Assembly: GCF_029525575.1 (NCBI RefSeq) | Contig: NZ_JAPDIA010000008.1 | Coordinates: forward strand, 1,550,001-1,614,000 | Length of the DNA stretch: 64,000 nucleotides | Reading direction: 5' to 3' | Source of the DNA: Cohnella rhizosphaerae | Lineage (GTDB): Bacteria; Bacillota; Bacilli; Paenibacillales; Paenibacillaceae | Shown here: positions 7,156-16,826 of the stretch, one piece after another | Layout: every line of letters starts with the position of its first letter | Position numbering within the stretch: position 1 is the stretch's first letter | Notes under the pieces: generated by a model | The model's input: only the letters and a program-made list of their open reading frames with translations | The model's database searches: none | What the model was told of the DNA's origin: nothing | Translations under genes and position numbers: made by a program

Positions 7156-8461
7156 TTAGCTGGCGAGTTTCTTTAGTCCTGCTAACTGTGCCGCCATGGC
7201 GGCTTGCTTGGACTTCGCGTGTTTCTTACGACGGTTGCGCTTCTTGTTCCAGAACAGCGTGAGGCGTTTTCGGATGTACCAGTCGATTTTGTTTAGGAAC
7301 GGGGCGGCAAAGGAATCAAGCCCGTAGTAGTTCTTCCACCCCTGAATCTTGGGGTTCAGTTCCGCCACCATCTGGTTCATCGTCCAGTACAGGCGGTTTC
7401 TCGGCTCGGTCGCTTCTTTCACCTTCTGTCTCATGCTCTTCATGGCCTTCTTGGACGGGTAACTGCGGAGGATAGACACCGTTTTGTTCCCTTTCAGCTT
7501 CTTCGGTATTTTCCGGTGATGCATCCCCAGAAAATCGAATCCCTGTTTGTCGTCCCACAGGTTGATGAGCTTCGACTTTTCCCTGTTCATCTCGACTTCC
7601 AGCTTTCCGAATACCGCCTTGAGCACGTCAATCGCTCTTAGCGCTTGTTCCTTGGTTCTGCACAGGATCACCAGATCATCGGCGTATCTCACCATCGTTC
7701 CCGTCTCTGCGAACTTCTTCTCCCAGATGGTATCCAGGTAGTTCAGATACAGATTTGAAAGTAACGGGGAGATGACGCCCCCCCTGCGGACTTCCCAAGT
7801 CGGTTTCGTGAAACTGATCATCCTTCACGAAACCTGCTTTCAGCCACTGCCGAATCAGCTTCAGCACCCTTCGGTCACTGATCCGCTGCTCCACCAGTTG
7901 CATCAGTTTGTCATGGGCAATGTTGTCAAAGTAGCCGCGAATATCGATGTCGACCACCCAGTAGACGCCTTTCTTCACCGCTCGGCGGATATGCCGAATC
8001 GCCCCATGCTGGCTGCGCTTGGGTCTGAATCCGTACGAGCAGTCTTTGAAGTCGGCTTCGAAGATGGGCTCCACCACGATTTTCGTCGCCATTTGCACGA
8101 CTCTGTCCCGGATCGCCGGAATGCCCAGCGGCCGCATCTTGCCGTCCGCTTTCGGAATCTCCTTGCGTCTTGCCGGTAGTGGGCGATATTCCCCTTTCCT
8201 GAGCGTCGTCTGGATTTCGTCCACAAATCGTTCTTCGCCGATGACTTTCACGATGTGGTCGATGGTCATTCCATCTACCCCACCGCTTCCGCCGTTTCCT
8301 TTGACCCTCTTCCATGCTTCCCATAGGATGTCGCTGCGGTGCACCTTGTCGTATAACGCATGAAATCGCCGCCGCGGATTTTCCTTGGCTGCAAGGCTTA
8401 GTGCTTGTTGGAGTTGTCGAGCTTTTACTTTGGTGTCGTTAGCAGGTTGAGCTGCATTCAC
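7156..8461 (-). CDS. ltrA: Group II intron reverse transcriptase/maturase, frameshifted
   Basis: About 434 residues from ATG 8461. RT blocks appear in order: GGVDGMTI, GEYRPLPARRKEIPKADGKMRPLGIP, DCSYGFRPKRS, VDIDIRGYFDNI, LGSPQGG then VISPLLSNLYLNYLD, and the catalytic YADD in MVRYADDLVIL. The GIIM maturase region follows (ELNPKIQGWKNYYG, IDWYIRKRLTLFW), with no HNH endonuclease after it. One extra G in a seven-G run at 7774-7780 splits the reading frame exactly at GSPQGG/VISPLL; six G restores it. The protein binds the intron RNA for splicing and mobility. Whether the element is active depends on whether that base is real. Confidence 0.9.
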
Positions 8462-9012
8462 TGACTCTTACCTCCTCCAAGTACATGAACAAAGCAGGGG
8501 CCCTTCCCTCCATGAGGTTTTGTTGTCCTCACTTCATCGGTACTATGGCCCCCTCCGACTCCCTTCCCGCAGCTCGCCACTTCGCCTTTCGGGCTTATAG
8601 GTCTGCTCCTTACGAAAAAAAAATTTCGTGCGGGGGGGAGGGTCTCCCTAGTTCCAGACACAACTTTCTCGGCATGCCGTTCCCCGTACACCGGAGAGTT
8701 CTTCCGCGCTGCGCTTCCAAGGGCTTCACGCGTTCCATGGCCTTCGCCCATGTGTCCGGGGCTCGGCTCTCTCTTGTCCCTTTCGGGTCTTTTTTGACGG
8801 TGCGGCAGGATTCACTTCATGTTACGGCCTGTCGATTTGCTCGCACTCCAAGGAGTTACTTTGTCACGGGGCTTCAACCTTAGGATCTCTCCACCAGTTG
8901 CCCGTCAGCTACGAGGCGACTTGGCTCTTACCTCGACCGGACTTGCACCGGCTAGTTGTGCCTAGCTTGGCTAGGCGCGCCACACAAAACATTCATGATC
9001 CTGCCGGGTCAC

Positions 9013-9047
9013 AGGCTATGATGAATATCTCATCGTAGCCTTTTTTT
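9013..9047 (+). terminator. Hairpin with T-run upstream of the IS110 element
   Basis: AGGCTATGATGA pairs with TCATCGTAGCC around a short AT loop, followed by seven T. It reads as a forward intrinsic terminator and may insulate the element or be its insertion target. It lies 28 bases from the group II intron 5' end. Confidence 0.6.
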
Positions 9048-10500
9048 AGTGATTTCTAAGATACTGAAGTTGACCAGGTCAAGTTCGTGGTTTTTTTGCG
9101 GTGGATCTTACCCCGAACACAAAACTGAATGGACAACCTTCGAAGCACAGGCTATTGGACTGCGAGTCCGGATAAAAAATTTTCACGTTTCAGGTTGTCT
9201 TCCTGGTTTTCATGATGGAAAGGAGCGCATGGGTATGCTTGAAGCCATTCTAGAGCGTTGTGCTGGACTGGACGTGCACCAGGAATCCGTCGTCGCTTGT
9301 GTGCTGTCCGGTCCGCTTGACCAAAAGCCCAAGTGCGAAATTCGCACGTTTGGCACGATGACCGACGAACTGCTGGCCCTTGGCGAGTGGCTGTCGGAAC
9401 AAGGTTGTAGTCAGGTCGCCATGGAAAGTACCGGCGTGTACTGGAAGCCCGTTTGGAACGTGCTGGAATCCTTCGATTTCGATCTGCTGCTTGCCAATGC
9501 ACATCATATCAAGAATCTACCCGGCCGTAAGACCGACATCAAGGATGCTGAATGGATTGCCAAGCTGCTTCGCTGCGGTTTGATCGAGAACAGCTTCGTC
9601 CCCCCCGGTCGATATTCGCGAATTGCGTGATCTGACACGATACCGCAAGAAGTTGGTCCAGGAAGCGACAGCGGAGAAAAACCGCATTCACAAGCTGCTG
9701 CAGGATGCCAATGTGAAGCTGACCTCGCACATGTCCGACATCTTCGGCGTTTCCGGCCGCCTGTTGCTCCAGAAGATTGTGGATCACGAGGTCATCACGA
9801 TGGATTTTCTGGAGACGCACATGAAGGGTGCGCTAAGGCATAAATCTCCCAAGCTGCTTCAATCGCTTAACAGCCGCCTTCGCGCTCACCATCGCAGCAT
9901 GATCCGTATGTCCTGGGAGCATTTGCAATACATCGAGTCCTCCATCGCTCAGATGGAAACGCATATTCGCAACTACACCAAAGACAAAGAGGAGAGCTTC
10001 AACCTGCTGCTGACCGTACCGGGAATCAACGAAAACGCGGCGGCCGTGATCTTGGCCGAAATCGGAACGGACATGAGTCAATTCAAAAGCGACCACAGTC
10101 TGGCAGCTTGGGCAGGTATGAGTCCGGGCAATCACGAGAGTGCGGGTAAAAAAAACGGCAGCGGGCAAGGTCCGGAAACAGTCAACTAAAAGCGATCCTT
10201 TGCGAATGTGCTTGGGCGGCCTCGATGACACGAAATACAAGGCTTTCTGCCCGTTATTGGTCGTGGGTAAAACGACTGGGCAAGAAGAAAGCGTTGGTTG
10301 CGCTGGGCCATACTTTGCTTCGAATCGTCTATCACCTCCTGCTTCATCGCCGTCCGTATCAAGAGTTGGGACCCGATTACCTGGATCGGCATCGCGCTGA
10401 ACGTCAGCTTCGCAAGCAGTCTCAAATGATTAAACAGCTTGAAGAAAGCGGCTTTTCCGTCACCAAATTGGCTTAATGAATGCTGACTCTACAACCCCCT
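9048..10500 (+). mobile_element. IS110-family insertion sequence
   Basis: The element consists of the transposase gene (9235-10476), about 185 non-coding bases on its 5' side and a very short 3' side. IS110 elements lack classical inverted repeats, so the ends cannot be read directly; the limits given are the hairpin at 9047 and the region before the 10.5-kb terminator. In the IS110 subgroup the long non-coding 5' end encodes a bridge RNA that pairs with donor and target DNA, and 9050-9228 is the candidate here. Confidence 0.7.
9235..10476 (+). CDS. IS110-family transposase (DEDD recombinase), two frameshifts
   Basis: About 413 residues. ATG 9235 is preferred over 9229 because AAAGGAG lies nine bases before it. 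The N-terminal RuvC-like DEDD domain shows ERCAGLDVHQESVVACVL, MESTGVYWKPVW and LPGRKTDIKDAEWIA. The C-terminal Transposase_20 domain shows LLTVPGINENAAAVILAEIG, SLAAWAGMSPGNHESAGKK (with the serine of the SAGK motif) and GKKKALVALGHTLLRIVYHLL. The frame breaks at seven C (9599-9606 region), where six C restores VPPVDIRELRD. It breaks again at eight A near 10147, where nine A restores GKKKRQRARSGN. Both domains are otherwise complete. Confidence 0.9.
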
Positions 10501-10501
10501 A

Positions 10502-10530
10502 AGAACTTCCAAATCGGCAGTTCTATTTTT
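10502..10530 (+). terminator. Intrinsic terminator after the IS110 transposase
   Basis: AGAACT, an 11-base loop, AGTTCT and ATTTTT. It is a short, weak stem on the forward strand that may mark the downstream border of the element. Confidence 0.5.
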
Positions 10531-10570
10531 GCATGCGCGTCGAAGGCAGTACGTGCATGGCGATATTCAT

Positions 10571-10612
10571 AAAAAAAAAAGCCGTCTTAACGGCACGCGC
10601 CGCTAAGACAGC
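10571..10612 (-). terminator. Intrinsic terminator of the zinc-ribbon gene
   Basis: Reverse strand GTCTTAGCGGC / GCCGTTAAGAC stem followed by ten T. It lies 32 bases after the stop codon of the reverse-strand gene starting at 11291. Confidence 0.85.
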
Positions 10613-10643
10613 CTCTCGACCCCAGATCGCCATTTCATTCCTG

Positions 10644-11291
10644 TCAAGGATACATCGGATTGCCGCAATCCTGGCAAAATCTCGCTTCCTCCGGCATTTC
10701 GGCCCCGCAAGCCGTACAAACGTGAACGACCGGCAGGACCGGCGCCGGCTCGGGCTCGTTCGCCGCAGGCTCGTCTTCGGGCACGGAGCGGCTTGCGGCC
10801 CAAGCTTCTTCGCCGGATTCGGCCTCCGGATAAATATCGATCGCCGACGCGCGAACCGGCTCCGCATCCTCGGACAATACGGACAGCTCGCCGCCGTCGG
10901 GCGCTTCCGCCGCCGGAACGGGCGCCGGCTCCGGGAACGGCTTGCCGCAAGCCGGACAAAATCGAGTCTGGAACGGGACGCGCTGACCGCACTCGCATTC
11001 CTTTTCATTGCGCAGCTCGCGAATCCGATCCTCCAAAGCGCCGATCTCGCGGTCCTTGTCCGCAATCGACTGGCAGGCCGGGATCACCTCGGTCTCCGCC
11101 CTGGACAGATCGCCGGCAAGATAAGCCTTATATACAGCTTCGCCGATATCGTTATATTGACGTTCGATCTCCTTGCGCTTGCCCGCGATTTGCGAGTGAA
11201 GCTTGGTGATCTCAACGGTCTGCTGGGCCTTCTCCGTGGCGGTGCTGACCCCTTTGCTGACTGTCTCCGTTAACTTTTTGAAGAAACTCAT
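10644..11291 (-). CDS. Coiled-coil protein with two zinc ribbons
   Basis: 215 residues from ATG 11291 (SD GGAGGCGG). Residues 1-90 form a charged helical region: SFFKKLTETVSKGVSTATEK, HSQIAGKRKEIERQYNDIGE, and DREIGALEDRIRELRNEKE, likely a coiled coil. A first zinc ribbon follows (CECGQRVPFQTRFCPACG). An acidic Pro/Glu linker of about 70 residues leads to a second ribbon, CTACGAEMPEEARFCQDCG. Such zinc_ribbon proteins of Bacillota are mostly uncharacterised; metal binding and protein interaction are likely. The start codon, SD and downstream terminator define a single-gene unit. Confidence 0.85.
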   Translation of the reverse strand: MSFFKKLTETVSKGVSTATEKAQQTVEITKLHSQIAGKRKEIERQYNDIGEAVYKAYLAGDLSRAETEVIPACQSIADKDREIGALEDRIRELRNEKECECGQRVPFQTRFCPACGKPFPEPAPVPAAEAPDGGELSVLSEDAEPVRASAIDIYPEAESGEEAWAASRSVPEDEPAANEPEPAPVLPVVHVCTACGAEMPEEARFCQDCGNPMYP

Positions 11292-11330
11292 GAATTCCGC
11301 CTCCTAGACTCGAGCAACTGTAACTATGTA

Positions 11331-12080
11331 CTATGATAACCTGCCGGCCCCGTCCCCGGCAACGCCGTCTCGCCCGTACCCGCGATGCATGCCGAGTCCG
11401 TAAAGCGACAAGTAAACGATCAGGATAAGCATGCCGAACAAGATCGTCAAGATCGCGCCGTTCGAATTGATGCCGCCGATGACGCTGTTGGCCAGTCTGA
11501 ACGGACTGAAGACGACGTCCCAGCTGTTGAGCCGGATGACTCTCCCCAAGTAGACGCCGAAGCCGCCGAGAAACGAGACGGCTACGATGAACAGCCATCC
11601 CGCCGAATTGCCGAGATGCCCGGAGACGAGACGATGGAACTGCCGCATCGACAGGTAACCGAGCAGCAATCCGCACCAGGCGAAAAGAAAAAAGACGATC
11701 AGATCGTACCAGAGTATCAGAGATTCGGTGGACTGACGCCAGCTATAGGCCGGATTCATGATCAGATGGATCAAATCGGTCGTCAAGTACGGCGCGTTCG
11801 GGTAAAGCAGCAGCCAGCCGACGCCCAAAACGAGCAGCAGTCCGCCGCGCGCGGCCGGCATCTTCGTCAGCGCGCGATCGGCGCCAGCCGCGGCCATCGA
11901 CACAAGCAGCGGAAGCCAGGCCAGGAAAAGATTCCAGAGCAGGAACCGATAGCGCGCGTCGCCGACCTGCGCTTCCCTGACGACAAGCATGAATAGACAA
12001 AGCAGCGAAGTCCCGCAAAGAATCAAGAAGGCAGGCGTAATCAATGGCTCGGCAGAAGGACGAGGTTGGGTTCGAATCAT
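11331..12080 (-). CDS. DUF1361 integral membrane protein
   Basis: 249 residues from ATG 12080, chosen for the AGGAG eight bases before it; an in-frame ATG 30 bases upstream lacks this. There are six or seven hydrophobic helices: LITPAFLILCGTSLLCLFML, LLWNLFLAWLPLLVSMAAAG, GLLLVLGVGWLLLYPNAPYL, then more. The DUF1361 signature NLFLAWLP, LYPNAPYLTTDLIHL and SFLGGFGVYLGRVIRLNSWD is clear. The function of the family is unknown. A sixth of the protein is Leu. It stands between the zinc-ribbon gene and the glycogen operon with its own SD. Confidence 0.88.
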   Translation of the reverse strand: MIRTQPRPSAEPLITPAFLILCGTSLLCLFMLVVREAQVGDARYRFLLWNLFLAWLPLLVSMAAAGADRALTKMPAARGGLLLVLGVGWLLLYPNAPYLTTDLIHLIMNPAYSWRQSTESLILWYDLIVFFLFAWCGLLLGYLSMRQFHRLVSGHLGNSAGWLFIVAVSFLGGFGVYLGRVIRLNSWDVVFSPFRLANSVIGGINSNGAILTILFGMLILIVYLSLYGLGMHRGYGRDGVAGDGAGRLS

Positions 12081-12162
12081 GAATATGGCACTCCTTTCGC
12101 GCTTCGTCACTTACCTATTTACACCGAACGGCCGGAAAAAGTTTCGTTTTCGGTCAAAAACG

Positions 12163-12193
12163 AAAAAGCCATCCCCCGGCGTCGGAGGATGGC
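12163..12193 (-). terminator. Terminator of the glycogen operon
   Basis: Reverse strand GCCATCCTCCGACG / CGGGGGATGGC followed by TTTTTCG. It lies 33 bases after the GH15 stop and ends the glgB-to-GH15 transcript. Confidence 0.8.
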
Positions 12194-12226
12194 AGTCGAT
12201 CTTTCTAGCGAACTCGCCGAAGCGCC

Positions 12227-14218
12227 TTACACGGCGCTCCCCTTCGCAGCGCTCGACGCGAGCTCCTCGTGCTTGCGAACGTAAAGGCACACGGTCTTGA
12301 TGTAGGTCGCATGCGACCAAGTGAGCGGCGCCACCGAAAGCGGCGTCCCTTGCGTCGGATGGATCTGCTCCGGCATGTTGCCGCCCTCGAGCGTCGAACG
12401 GACGATTTTCTCTAAAGTGACGCGCGGCGCCTCGAGATCCGCCAGGCTGGTCGCGGTCTCGATCTGGAAATATGCGACCCACAGCGTGCAAATGATCCAA
12501 GGGTTGCCGGGCACGCGCTCCAGATCGTCGGATTGCTGAAAATAGTAATCGTTCGTGTACCTGGCGATGCCGCCGATGTCCGTCTTGATCGACAGACCTT
12601 GCTGGATCGCATGCATCGTGCGGACGACGCGGTCGTCGTCCGCGGGCAGAACGCCGAACTCGAACAGACCGAACACGCTGCTCTCGAGCGTCATATCCTT
12701 TTCCCATTTGCCGTCCCGAAGCGCGAGCCCCCGCGCGAATCTGCCCGACGCTTCGTCCCACAGATGCGTCAGCATGCCGAGCTTGATTCGCTCCGCCACG
12801 TTGCGGTAACGGTCGCTGCGCTCGTAATCTCCGAACAGATCGGCGAAGTACGCGGCTCCCATCAAGCCGCCGTAGACGGAGGACGCGGTGTACGTCCAGA
12901 TGCCGTAGCGCTCCTCCCACAGATCGTAGCTCGGCAGCGGCAGGCCGAGCGAAGGCTCGATGTAGTCGCACAAGAAAGATGCAGCCTTGCGCACGAGGCT
13001 CGGATAGAGCGACTGGGGCAGCTCGATCTCGCCGTGCCGTTCGTAATCCTTCCAGAGCGCGAATAGAACGAGGGCCGTCTCGTCCTCCTGGATCGGCAGC
13101 CGGGGAATGCCGTGCACGACGTACGGATGCCAGCTGGAGCCGACCGTGCCGTCCGGGTTGTACTTATGATATAAGTAGCCTTCGGGCGCAAGCGCGTCAT
13201 TGCAGAAGTGGAAAAACGGCGCGACCGTGCCGTGATAACCGGCCAGCGACATCGCGTCAGCGATCAATGCGCCGTCGCGCGGCCACATGTAGCTGTAGTG
13301 GTCGCGGTTGTATTGCAGAATATCGGTATCGTTGGCGGCCATGATGGCGCCGCGTTCGTCGATCTGCGTGCGCACGATGAGCAGGCTGTGCTTGAACAGG
13401 CGCACGACTTCGGGCGGCAGATCGCCGAACTGGTACTGCGTGCCGACCTTCGTCAGCCAATGGTTCCAATAGATGACGATGCGGCTCAGCAGCTTCTCCG
13501 GATCGCTCTCCAGCACATACTGGTCGAGGCGTTTGACTTCCTCCAGATCGCTGCCGACGGACATCCAGTAATACAGGGAACTCTCGGCGCCGCCCTGCAG
13601 CTCCACCCTGAAGCTGATCGTGCTGTCCACGGAGCCTTGGGCGATCGCGTTGCCCATCAGTTCGCCGTCCTCGGCGTCGCGCCAGGTTCCTTCGGCCGAG
13701 TGGAATCGCTTGATGCCGGTCGTGAACTGGTAGATGCCCCCGGTTTGGGAGCGGCCGTTGAACATGAAGTAGGAGGAACGCTTGTAATGGAACACGGTAC
13801 GATTCATCGGATAGTAAGCCGCCGTGTCGCCGACCTCGTTGCCGTCGATCATCAGATCCTGATGGAAGAACACGCGCACGTCCTTCGGTTCCCCCGTCAA
13901 ATTGCGAACGACGACGCGCTTCATGTAGATGCTCTCCCGCTGGTGAATCCCGTCGTTGACGTACAGCTCGAGGCCGAGTCCGTCGTGTCTTGCGATCACG
14001 TTCGTGACGAGCGAATTTTCGATGTAGCCGAGCTCGATGCGCCAGGAAGGATCGTCCAGCCAGACGAAAGCGCCGTTGCACCAGATGCCGAACCGGCATT
14101 GCTGACCGCCGATATGGTTGAGCTGACCCACGAACGGGAAATAAAGATCGCGGATGAAGCAATGATCGTCCAGGTTCATGAGCATCTTGCCGTTGCCGAT
14201 TACGAGATGTCGGGCCAT
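12227..14218 (-). CDS. Glycoside hydrolase family 15 (glucoamylase-type)
   Basis: 663 residues, no signal peptide, so probably cytoplasmic. GH15 enzymes release glucose from the non-reducing ends of alpha-glucans. The N-terminal half is the super-beta-sandwich of bacterial GH15 (ARHLVIGNGKMLMNLDDHCF, RDLYFPFVG). The (alpha/alpha)6 barrel starts near residue 270 with DTDILQYNRDHYSYMWPRDGAL. The expected acid pair is present: WEERYG with Glu435/436 as candidate general acid and MPEQ with Glu617 as general base, followed by PLTWSHATYI. It is the last gene of the glg operon, 48 bases after glgA, where many relatives have glgP. I infer a role in reopening stored glycogen; trehalose-type activity of related GH15 proteins is an alternative. 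Confidence 0.9.
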   Translation of the reverse strand: MARHLVIGNGKMLMNLDDHCFIRDLYFPFVGQLNHIGGQQCRFGIWCNGAFVWLDDPSWRIELGYIENSLVTNVIARHDGLGLELYVNDGIHQRESIYMKRVVVRNLTGEPKDVRVFFHQDLMIDGNEVGDTAAYYPMNRTVFHYKRSSYFMFNGRSQTGGIYQFTTGIKRFHSAEGTWRDAEDGELMGNAIAQGSVDSTISFRVELQGGAESSLYYWMSVGSDLEEVKRLDQYVLESDPEKLLSRIVIYWNHWLTKVGTQYQFGDLPPEVVRLFKHSLLIVRTQIDERGAIMAANDTDILQYNRDHYSYMWPRDGALIADAMSLAGYHGTVAPFFHFCNDALAPEGYLYHKYNPDGTVGSSWHPYVVHGIPRLPIQEDETALVLFALWKDYERHGEIELPQSLYPSLVRKAASFLCDYIEPSLGLPLPSYDLWEERYGIWTYTASSVYGGLMGAAYFADLFGDYERSDRYRNVAERIKLGMLTHLWDEASGRFARGLALRDGKWEKDMTLESSVFGLFEFGVLPADDDRVVRTMHAIQQGLSIKTDIGGIARYTNDYYFQQSDDLERVPGNPWIICTLWVAYFQIETATSLADLEAPRVTLEKIVRSTLEGGNMPEQIHPTQGTPLSVAPLTWSHATYIKTVCLYVRKHEELASSAAKGSAV

Positions 14219-14266
14219 GCCAGCATTCCCCTCTCCTATTGGGCCGCCTTCGCTGCGGACCGCCCT

Positions 14267-15699
14267 CTATTTAACGAGTTCTCTATATAATAGTTCGTAT
14301 TGCTTGGCCGAGCTACCCCACCCATAGTCCCGCTTCGCGCCGTTCGTGACGATCCGCTTCCACGCTTCGGGCTCTTCCCGGTAAAACCGGAGCGCGCGCC
14401 GCACGGTATAGATCAGATCGTGCGCGCTGGCAGGACCGAAGGTGAAGCCCGTGCCTGTGCCGGCGAATTCGTTGAACGGCTCTACCGTATCCTTGAGCCC
14501 GCCCGTCTCCCGCACGATCGGCACGGTCCGGTAGCGCAGCGAGATGAGCTGGCTCAGGCCGCAAGGTTCAAAGCGGGAGGGCATCAGGAACAGGTCGGAC
14601 GAAGCGTAGATTCGTCTCGCAAGCCCTTCGTTGAAGCCGAACCAGACCGCGAGCCGCCCCGGATACCGGTTAATCGCCTCGCCGAGCATATGCTCGAAGT
14701 GCGGATCGCCCGACCCGAGCACGGCGAGCTGGGCGCCTTCGTCCATCAAGGCGGGAAGGCTGTCCAGTATCAGGTCGAAGCCTTTTTGCCCGACCATCCG
14801 CGAGACGACGCCGATCAAAGGCGCGTCGGGGTCCTCGGCGAGCCCGAGCTCCCGCTGCAGCGCCGGTTTGTTCTGCCTTTTTTTGGCCAGCGAATCCCTG
14901 TACCGTACGTGCAGCGCAGGATCGGTCATCGAATCGTACGATTGCGTGTCGATGCCGTTCAGAATGCCGACCAGATCGCCCGCCCGCTGGCGGAGGACGC
15001 CGTCGAGCTTTTCACCGTATTCGGCCGTCTGAATCTCCAGCGCATAGGACGGGCTGACGGTCGTCAGCTTGTCCGCGAAGCGAAGCCCCGCCTTCATGCA
15101 GCTCGCCGCGCCGTAAAATTCAAGTCCGTCGCCCGTAAAGGCGTCGTCGCCGACGGAGAGCAGATCCTGCAGCAGCTCGCGCGAAAAGACGCCCTGATAC
15201 TGCAAATTGTGAATCGTAAACACCGTCCGCACGCGCTGCACGGCCGGCTCGTAGGCGTACCTGGTGCGGAGCAGAAACGGCACGAGTCCGGTCTGCCAGT
15301 CGTGGCAATGCACGACGTCGGGCAGCGACGGCTCCCGCAGCATCGCTTCAACGGCCGCAAAGCTGAAAAAAACGAAACGCTCCGCGTCGTCGCCGTACCC
15401 GTACGGCGATTCGCGCCTGAAGTAGAACTCGTTGTCGATCAAAAAGGAAACGCACGCCGTCGGCCTTAACCTCGAACAAGCCGCAATATTCTCTGCGCCA
15501 TCCCATCGTGATATAGTAATAGCCCTTGAACGTCGCGTTTTCCAGATAAGCTTCGGGTATGCTCCCGTATTTGGGGAGGACGACGGTCACGTCGATGCCG
15601 CGACCGCCGAGCGCCTTGGGCAGCGCCCCGATGACGTCCGCGAGCCCCCCCCGTCTTGACGAGAGGGACGCCCTCGGACGCCACGAACCAAACGTTCAT
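14267..15699 (-). CDS. glgA: Glycogen synthase GlgA, two frameshifts
   Basis: About 477 residues; GT5 family. Transfers glucose from ADP-glucose to growing alpha-1,4-glucan. The start at ATG 15699 (SD GGAGGTG) gives MNVWFVASEGVPLVKTGG with the ADP-glucose-binding KTGGL motif. A run of eight G at 15650-15657 (seven needed) breaks the frame there. It breaks again near 15440-15455 at T runs in GCGTTTCCTTTTTGATC, before LIDNEFYFRRESPYGYGDD. The remainder is clean: LPDVVHCHDWQTGLVPF, VFTIHNLQYQG, VSRMVGQKGFD, FLMPSRFEPCGLSQL and VRETGGLKDTV. It lies between glgD and the GH15 gene in the operon. Both breaks look like homopolymer errors. Confidence 0.93.
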
Positions 15700-15713
15700 G
15701 GAACACCTCCGAT

Positions 15714-16826
15714 TTAGATGATTTTGCGCTTCAGCGCGATATATGGCAGATCGGAAGCGCCCATCAGCTGCTGGTCGCTGCGGATCTCCACTTCCTTGTC
15801 CAGAATGCAGTTCGACAGCAGCCCATGCTCGCCGATAACGCCGTTCTGCATGACGATCGAATTGCGCACGACCGCATCCTTGTGCACCTTGACGCCGCGG
15901 AACAGAATGCTGCCTTCCACGCGACCTTCGATATCGCAGCCGTTGGCGATAAGCGAGCCGGTCACCGAGGAGCCGGCGCGATAGCGCGTCGGCGGCTCGT
16001 CCTTCACCTTGGTGAAGATCGGACCGGGCTCGAAGAACAGCTCGTTCCACACGTTCGGATCGAGCAGCTCGAGGCTGTGCTTGTAATAGGAGGGGATGTT
16101 GTTCACGACGCCCAGGAAACCTTCGTGCATGTAAGCGTCGACCTTCAGCTCGCCGAGCCGCGGCATGACGGCGTGCCGGACGAAGTGGTCTTTGCCCTGC
16201 GCGAGCGACGTGTCGACGAGGTCGAGCAGCAGCTCCTTGCGCAGGACGTACATTTCCATCGAGACGACGTCGCTCGCGAGCCTGCCAAAGTGATCCTGCA
16301 TGTCGACGATCCGGCCGTCGGCGTCCAGCTTCGCCTTGCGCGTCAGACCCGTAGCCGCTTCGGGCCATTCCTTGCATACGACCGTGATGTCCGAGCCGCG
16401 GGCGCGGTGCTGGTCGAGAACCTTGGCGAAGTCGATGTTGCATACCATATGGCTGCGCGCGACGACGACGTATTCGAGCGGGCTGCGCGCGAAGTAATCC
16501 CGGTGCCGGTAAAATTGATACAGGTCGCCCTTGCCGAAATCGGACTGGTCCTCAATGGACGGCGGCAGGACGAACAGGCCGCTCTGCTTGCTGTGCAGAT
16601 CCCAGTTGCTGCCCGAGCCCAAATGATCCATCAGCGAGCGGTACTTGGTATGGGCGAACACGGCGACTTTGTTCATGCCCGAATTGACCATGGAGGACAG
16701 AACGAAGTCGATCAAACGGTAGCGGGCGCCGAAAGGCACCGTGGCGAGGCAGCGGGCGCTCGTAAGCGGGCCCATATCCTCGGTCTCGTGAATCAAATTG
16801 ATGACGCCCATAAGCGGCAGTTTCAT
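15714..16826 (-). CDS. glgD: Glucose-1-phosphate adenylyltransferase, GlgD subunit
   Basis: 370 residues from ATG 16826, which overlaps the glgC stop by one base. GlgD partners GlgC in Bacillota ADP-glucose pyrophosphorylase and is thought to be mainly regulatory. The sequence starts MKLPLMGVINLIHETEDMGP instead of the GGxGxRL loop of GlgC. It keeps ARCLATVPFGARYRLIDFVLSS-type text and a left-handed beta-helix C-terminus (hexapeptides such as VEGSILFRGVKVHKDAVV). The altered nucleotide loop is as expected for a GlgD. It is translationally coupled to glgC. A longer in-frame extension upstream is read-through of glgC sequence and is not used. Confidence 0.95.
   Translation of the reverse strand: MKLPLMGVINLIHETEDMGPLTSARCLATVPFGARYRLIDFVLSSMVNSGMNKVAVFAHTKYRSLMDHLGSGSNWDLHSKQSGLFVLPPSIEDQSDFGKGDLYQFYRHRDYFARSPLEYVVVARSHMVCNIDFAKVLDQHRARGSDITVVCKEWPEAATGLTRKAKLDADGRIVDMQDHFGRLASDVVSMEMYVLRKELLLDLVDTSLAQGKDHFVRHAVMPRLGELKVDAYMHEGFLGVVNNIPSYYKHSLELLDPNVWNELFFEPGPIFTKVKDEPPTRYRAGSSVTGSLIANGCDIEGRVEGSILFRGVKVHKDAVVRNSIVMQNGVIGEHGLLSNCILDKEVEIRSDQQLMGASDLPYIALKRKII

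Larger units (their letters stand above)
7013..8985 (-). mobile_element. Group II intron with RT/maturase
   Basis: Reverse strand, about 1973 bases. The 5' end is GTGTGGCGCGCC at 8985, followed by the domain I landmark GGTGCAAGTCCGGTCGAGGT. The intron ORF lies in domain IV. Domain V is a 34-base hairpin at 7117-7084 (AGCCGGATGAGG, GAAA-type loop, CCTCACGTCCGGTTT). Domain VI follows, and the intron ends in CTCTAC at 7013. The 5' and 3' ends were set from the GTGYG start and the YAY end and are approximate by a few bases. The sequence AAUGUUUU directly before the 5' end would be IBS1. The element sits in the intergenic space between the IS110 element and the pucR-like gene. Confidence 0.85.

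Noticed and set aside
8458..8751. Reverse-strand ORF of 97 codons upstream of the intron RT
   Set aside because: It lies in the domain I RNA of the group II intron, has no ribosome site and reads as low-quality protein. Such frames are common artefacts in these introns.
9599..10155. Programmed frameshifting in the IS110 transposase
   Set aside because: IS110 transposases are normally single ORFs, and the same kind of homopolymer break occurs in many unrelated genes of this window.
13208..14290. Forward ORF of 360 codons across the GH15 gene
   Set aside because: Antisense shadow; no start signal and amino-acid composition typical of complement frames. The same holds for long forward frames over glgA, glgD, kdgK, the ABC genes and the hybrid kinase.
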